From Nitrospira sp. ST-bin5 (GTDB lineage: Bacteria; Nitrospirota; Nitrospiria; Nitrospirales; Nitrospiraceae), in assembly GCA_002083555.1 (NCBI GenBank), contig MSXN01000001.1, forward strand, positions 124,001-188,000: a stretch of 64,000 nt of DNA, in the 5' to 3' direction. Within the stretch, counting starts at the first letter, position 1, and each line of letters starts with the position of its first letter. A model generated the notes under the pieces. It was not told the DNA's origin, did not search any database, and was given only the letters and a program-made list of their open reading frames with translations. The position numbers and the translations under genes were made by a program. Below, one piece after another: positions 60,616-64,000 of this stretch.

Positions 60616-62457
60616 TTACATCTTGTCGAGGAGATGGCGACGGTCATCCCGCTCTGCGCGCCACCGAACGAATTTTGCATAGCCCGTGAGCGTCCAATTT
60701 CTGAGTCCAGCCGCAAGTGCCCCCACCGCACACCCCAGCAAGCCTCCTTCAAGTAACCCGATCACCGCGCCTGCCCACGTGACTTCAAACCCAAATAAAT
60801 AGTTCCCTAGCAACGACAAGTTTGGACCAGGCACAGACCCGCCTCTAAGTAACAAGACAACCGAGGCCATAAATATCCCGAGACCACTCACCACACCGAC
60901 AGCGACTCCTAACGCGACTGGGTCTATTTTCGCAAACGCAACATCGATCACTGCGTCTTGAGCTTCCTCTATCGTCTCATCGACCGAAACAGTGACTCGT
61001 GTCGGCACGAGCCGATCCCCGGCATTCTGCTGAGTCACTCGTTCTTCTTCGTGATATTCCTTCTCCGTGTTGACCGACCAGACATCGCGCTTGTCTCCCA
61101 GGATATTCCCGGCCGCATAGACACCGGTCAGCATGGAGTGGTCTTGATTATTGTAGCGATGCAATCCGTTTCGCCCGATGGTCTGGAGATTCGAGAAGGT
61201 CTCTAAGTAGCGCCGGATGGTGTCGACACTGCCTTGATACGTCTGGTCGTAGACCGGATAGGCCTTCTCCATCCGCACCACCGTCCCGTCTTTGACCTCC
61301 CGCGGATCGATGAGACCGATTTGGGCACACTCTCGTATACCCAGCTCAATGAGGCGCTCATCCGACCACGTCCACATATCATCTGTATCCCACAAGAAAT
61401 ATTCCAATCCCAGTGAGGTCCGTGAGGGGTCCGGCACCATATAGGGACTCCAATTTTTGTAGTTCTGAATTCGCCCGAGCTTGACCTCCGGCGAATGGAC
61501 ATAGAGCCAGTTATCGGGAAAGACCGACTCGCGATCGATGACTAACACCACCGTCAGATAGTCCCGGTAACGGAGGGCTTGCGCGGCCTTGAGCACATCG
61601 TCCGGCGGCAACGGATCCAGAGCCTGCACTAGTTCACGCAGCGGCATGGTCGACACGAAATGCCGGCCGTCGTATTCCAGCGCCTCGCCGGCTGCGCCCC
61701 GCCCCTGAACGCAATCGACCAGGCCGTGACGATGCCGGACACGCTCCACTTTCACGCCTTGAATCGTCTGAGACCCCTGACGTTCGATCAAACCACGGCA
61801 CCGTTCCCACATTAGCCCCGGACCATATCGGGGATAGTGAAATTGCTCGATCAGTGAGGTCAGTGTCGACCCGTCCATGCCCTGCTTGGCTCCGAACAGC
61901 GCATTCCGCACGGCTTGTTTCAGAGAAAGGTTCTTAATCCGTTGCGCCGCCCAGTCTGCCGAAATCTCGTGACAAGGAATGCCCCAGACCTTCTCTGTGT
62001 AAGTCTTGAAGAAAATGCTGTAGAGCCGATATCCGAATCGGTTGGAGACCCACTGCTCGAATGTTTTTTCATCTTGGATGTGGAAGAACTTGGCCTTGAT
62101 GTAACTGAGGCCGATCAGAAACGATTCCAGCGGGCCGAGACCGGCCAGCGCATTCATCGGCTTGAGCGGGTAGTCGAAGAAATGTCGATTGTAATAGATG
62201 CGCGAGATGCGCGGACGCAGCAAGAACTCCTCTCCGAGAATTTCGTGCCACAGTTCATTGATCAGGGGGACTTTAGAAAAAAAACGATGCCCGCCGATAT
62301 CGAAACGATATCCACGATAGTTGACGGTTTTCGAAATTCCCCCGACCTGATCGCTCGCCTCGAGCACGGTAGACGTCATGCCGCGCTTGCCCAGCTCATA
62401 GGCGGTCGTGAGCCCGGCAGGCCCCGCGCCGATGATGATAGAAGATTCTCGGCTCAT
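60616..62457 (-). CDS. FAD-dependent oxidoreductase (amine oxidase / UDP-galactopyranose mutase-like) with C-terminal membrane domain
   Basis: 613-aa protein. Dinucleotide-binding start SIIIGAGPAGLTTAYELGKRG, then EASDQVGGISKTVNYRGYRFDIGGHRFFSK and the late GRNGLHRYNNQDHSMLTGVYAAGNILG, which matches glycan-linked FAD oxidoreductases such as UGM-like proteins. The last 100 residues add an acidic linker and two hydrophobic segments ending in the tail shared with the downstream small gene. Start at ATG 62457, overlapping the upstream stop by 4 nt; ATG 62463 is also possible. Probably acts on a sugar at the membrane; the substrate is unknown. Confidence 0.86.
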   Translation of the reverse strand: MSRESSIIIGAGPAGLTTAYELGKRGMTSTVLEASDQVGGISKTVNYRGYRFDIGGHRFFSKVPLINELWHEILGEEFLLRPRISRIYYNRHFFDYPLKPMNALAGLGPLESFLIGLSYIKAKFFHIQDEKTFEQWVSNRFGYRLYSIFFKTYTEKVWGIPCHEISADWAAQRIKNLSLKQAVRNALFGAKQGMDGSTLTSLIEQFHYPRYGPGLMWERCRGLIERQGSQTIQGVKVERVRHRHGLVDCVQGRGAAGEALEYDGRHFVSTMPLRELVQALDPLPPDDVLKAAQALRYRDYLTVVLVIDRESVFPDNWLYVHSPEVKLGRIQNYKNWSPYMVPDPSRTSLGLEYFLWDTDDMWTWSDERLIELGIRECAQIGLIDPREVKDGTVVRMEKAYPVYDQTYQGSVDTIRRYLETFSNLQTIGRNGLHRYNNQDHSMLTGVYAAGNILGDKRDVWSVNTEKEYHEEERVTQQNAGDRLVPTRVTVSVDETIEEAQDAVIDVAFAKIDPVALGVAVGVVSGLGIFMASVVLLLRGGSVPGPNLSLLGNYLFGFEVTWAGAVIGLLEGGLLGCAVGALAAGLRNWTLTGYAKFVRWRAERDDRRHLLDKM

Positions 62458-63509
62458 TCGCATTTCTCCACTCGTGATCTGGCTCGTCGTGCGTCTTGCG
62501 TGACCGGAGAAGCAGGCCCCTTCAGCTCCCCTTCACCCTTTGTGAAATAACACATTGTCCCAACGGCGAAGGCGACTCCGCTATACAGAAAATACAGCCA
62601 GTGCCAGGGAACGGTTTGTGCGGCGAATCGGAGCCCGCGCTTCTCCAGGAAAAACCTGTAGAGCTGAACGTTGAGGCCGAAGAGCATCAGCCCCATCATG
62701 GCAGCCCCGACCAAGGAAAACGGCTGCCAGGGAGACAGCATGAGCGCACCGAGAATCCCGAAAACCAATATGACGCTCACGCGCCCGGAGATGCCGATAT
62801 TCAAATCGTTCACAAACGCCCGATGGCGATGGATCAGCTGCGTCCATGGCACGGCCCGTTGAAAGAAGTCGGCCTGGAGCATCGAGGCAATCGTCCAGCG
62901 TTTCCAATGTTTGACCTGCAGGGATTTACAGAGTCGAATCCTGTGACCGGCTCGTATAAGGCGATAGCCCAATTCAATATCTTCGATGGAGGGCTTGAGA
63001 TACGTTTCATCGAATCCGCCCATCGAGAGAAACACCTCACGCCGGATCCCCCCACAGGCCCCCCAAAACGTCGACGCCTCCTCCCGACCATGCTGATGGA
63101 CATAGTGATGGAGCAAGTTGCGGTACTGGGAGAGAAAGTTCGCCTCTCCCGGCTGATCGTCATAGGATCCGATTATCGCAGCGACATCCGTATCCCGAGC
63201 GAAGATGCCCCGTACCCGCTCGATCACATTCTCAGGGACCGTCACGTCCGCATCGACAAAGAACAGCACCTCCGATATCGCCTTCGATGCGCCAAGATTC
63301 CTGGCTCGACCGGGCCCTCCCGGCTGGGGAAAGCGGTACACGGCCACGCCGGCCGCCTCTGCGTACTGTGAGGACCCATCCGTATCGCCATCGCCGATCA
63401 CGATGATTTCATCCGGCGGAGGATTTGCACGCCTGATCGATTCCAGACTCGCACGAAATCGCTCGCCCCCGTTGTAGACAGGAACAACGACCGCAACGGT
63501 TACAGGCAT
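62454..63509 (-). CDS. GT2 glycosyltransferase with C-terminal membrane helices
   Basis: 351-aa enzyme: VAVVVPVYNGGERFRASL, IIVIGDGDTDGSSQ, PGGPGRARNLGA, metal motif FFVDADVTVP and the acceptor half GGFDETYLKPSIEDIELGYRL with the catalytic ED. The last third has about four helices. Start at ATG 63509 (MPVTVAVVVP) with AGGGG eight bases upstream; the frame is open 20 codons further. It heads the overlapping pair with the FAD oxidoreductase. Confidence 0.88.
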   Translation of the reverse strand: MPVTVAVVVPVYNGGERFRASLESIRRANPPPDEIIVIGDGDTDGSSQYAEAAGVAVYRFPQPGGPGRARNLGASKAISEVLFFVDADVTVPENVIERVRGIFARDTDVAAIIGSYDDQPGEANFLSQYRNLLHHYVHQHGREEASTFWGACGGIRREVFLSMGGFDETYLKPSIEDIELGYRLIRAGHRIRLCKSLQVKHWKRWTIASMLQADFFQRAVPWTQLIHRHRAFVNDLNIGISGRVSVILVFGILGALMLSPWQPFSLVGAAMMGLMLFGLNVQLYRFFLEKRGLRFAAQTVPWHWLYFLYSGVAFAVGTMCYFTKGEGELKGPASPVTQDARRARSRVEKCE

Positions 63510-63569
63510 AAGTGGGCCCCTGGCAATCATTATCCCGATGGTTCCCCTAGGAACAGCACACGATGACAC

Positions 63570-63769
63570 ACTGCGGAAATTCGCCTCCCGCCAGCCAGAA
63601 ACACGGTTAAGAAGTTAGGTCAGAGCCTAGGGGAGGAAGACCCGGATGGCAACCCACCTTCGGTACTAGAGGAATCACCCCAATAGAGGATCCTTACCTC
63701 CCTTCACGGCCTGAAGAACCGGAATACGGTAGGTTAGTTACCGTTTTCCCGTCAGCTCGCTCACACGTC
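63570..63769. other. Short intergenic region with a weak hairpin
   Basis: 200 bp between two minus-strand genes with no coding sense. ACGGTA and TACCGT (63726-63744) form a 6-bp stem shortly after the end of the right-hand gene; no T-run follows on that strand. Confidence 0.3.
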
Positions 63770-64000
63770 TTACTTGGCAGCACTTTGGGGGGTGGCACCG
63801 GATGGCGTGCCCATCATGGCGACACAGGCCAACCCGATCCCGATCCAGACCAGCTCCCGGAATCGCCGCAAGAGCGCGAAGGTAATTCCTGTGACATCGG
63901 AATAGCCGAAGGCCTGGAGTAATAACAGATTGCCGCCGTCCTGCGCACCGAGGCTGCCGGGGATGAAGAATGTCCCGCCTTTGATGAAGACGGAGAGAGC
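63770..64000 (-). CDS. Lysylphosphatidylglycerol synthase TM-region / UPF0104-like membrane protein (C-terminal part)
   Basis: The last 76 codons of a gene whose start lies right of the window. Translation gives a hydrophobic stretch with FFIPGSLGAQDGGNLLLL, then GITFALLRRFRELVW and a further helix before a short Ser/Thr/Pro tail. The PG-x-LG-x-(Q)-(E/D)-GG and LLRR-x-REL-x-W patterns are typical for the C-terminus of this flippase-like family (relatives include the membrane half of MprF and HpnL). A role in lipid or glycolipid flipping for the neighbouring glycan genes is possible. Confidence 0.78.
   Translation of the reverse strand, partial: ALSVFIKGGTFFIPGSLGAQDGGNLLLLQAFGYSDVTGITFALLRRFRELVWIGIGLACVAMMGTPSGATPQSAAK

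Noticed and set aside
1..64000. CRISPR arrays, rRNA operons, tRNA genes, complete insertion sequences
   Set aside because: No spaced direct-repeat array, no rRNA-like sequence and no transposase frame was seen. tRNA genes were looked for only by eye, so a single one could be missed.

Overview
The window is high-GC bacterial chromosome with dense genes, nearly all on the minus strand. Gene content (a complete division and cell-wall cluster with meso-diaminopimelate-type MurE, followed by pgeF, yggS, proC, yggT and divIVA, plus a type IV pilus PilC gene, CstA, YajQ and several PilZ proteins) fits a Gram-negative, probably Nitrospirota (Nitrospira-like) organism. That assignment is an inference from gene content and order; no 16S rRNA or other marker is present.

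Region 1 (1-24.7 kb) is core biology. Reading along the minus strand from 24.7 kb downward the order is rsmH, ftsL, ftsI, murE, murF, mraY, murD, ftsW, murG, murC, murB, ddl, ftsQ, ftsA, ftsZ, pgeF, yggS, proC, yggT, divIVA. Many stops and starts overlap (ATGA or TAGTG junctions), so this looks like one long transcription unit. Its head carries a good sigma-70-type promoter and three AAGTGG repeats spaced exactly 10 bp, the layout of an MraZ operator, although no mraZ gene lies next to it. Beyond the cluster are a serine hydrolase, a small unknown protein, pgsA and pilC.

Region 2 (25-38.5 kb) is mixed and accessory. It holds a secreted protein with a striking 6 x 10 plus 6 x 9 residue repeat tail, a BNR-repeat lipoprotein, yajQ, cstA, a MazE-like antitoxin and a second small antitoxin-like gene without a visible toxin, the stump of a second cstA gene, an AT-richer ATPase-TOPRIM (OLD-type) gene, a GST-like protein, three PilZ genes (one broken by an in-frame TGA), Hsp20, a large M48 peptidase and several very small membrane or basic proteins.

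Region 3 (38.5-64 kb) is a large surface-glycan locus, all on the minus strand: many GT2 and GT4 glycosyltransferases, three membrane-embedded GT-C-like proteins, a Wzx-type flippase, an NAD-dependent epimerase, a Gfo/Idh/MocA oxidoreductase, an FAD oxidoreductase of the UDP-galactopyranose mutase/amine oxidase type with an added membrane tail, a methyltransferase-GT2 fusion, a processive cellulose-synthase-like GT2, and the end of a lysylphosphatidylglycerol synthase/UPF0104-type membrane protein at the right edge. Together they could build, decorate and export a lipid-linked or exported polysaccharide. No Wza/Wzc-type export proteins or clear Wzy are seen, so the locus probably continues past the window. 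The PilZ and YajQ genes nearby hint at cyclic-di-GMP control of surface functions, but this is inference.
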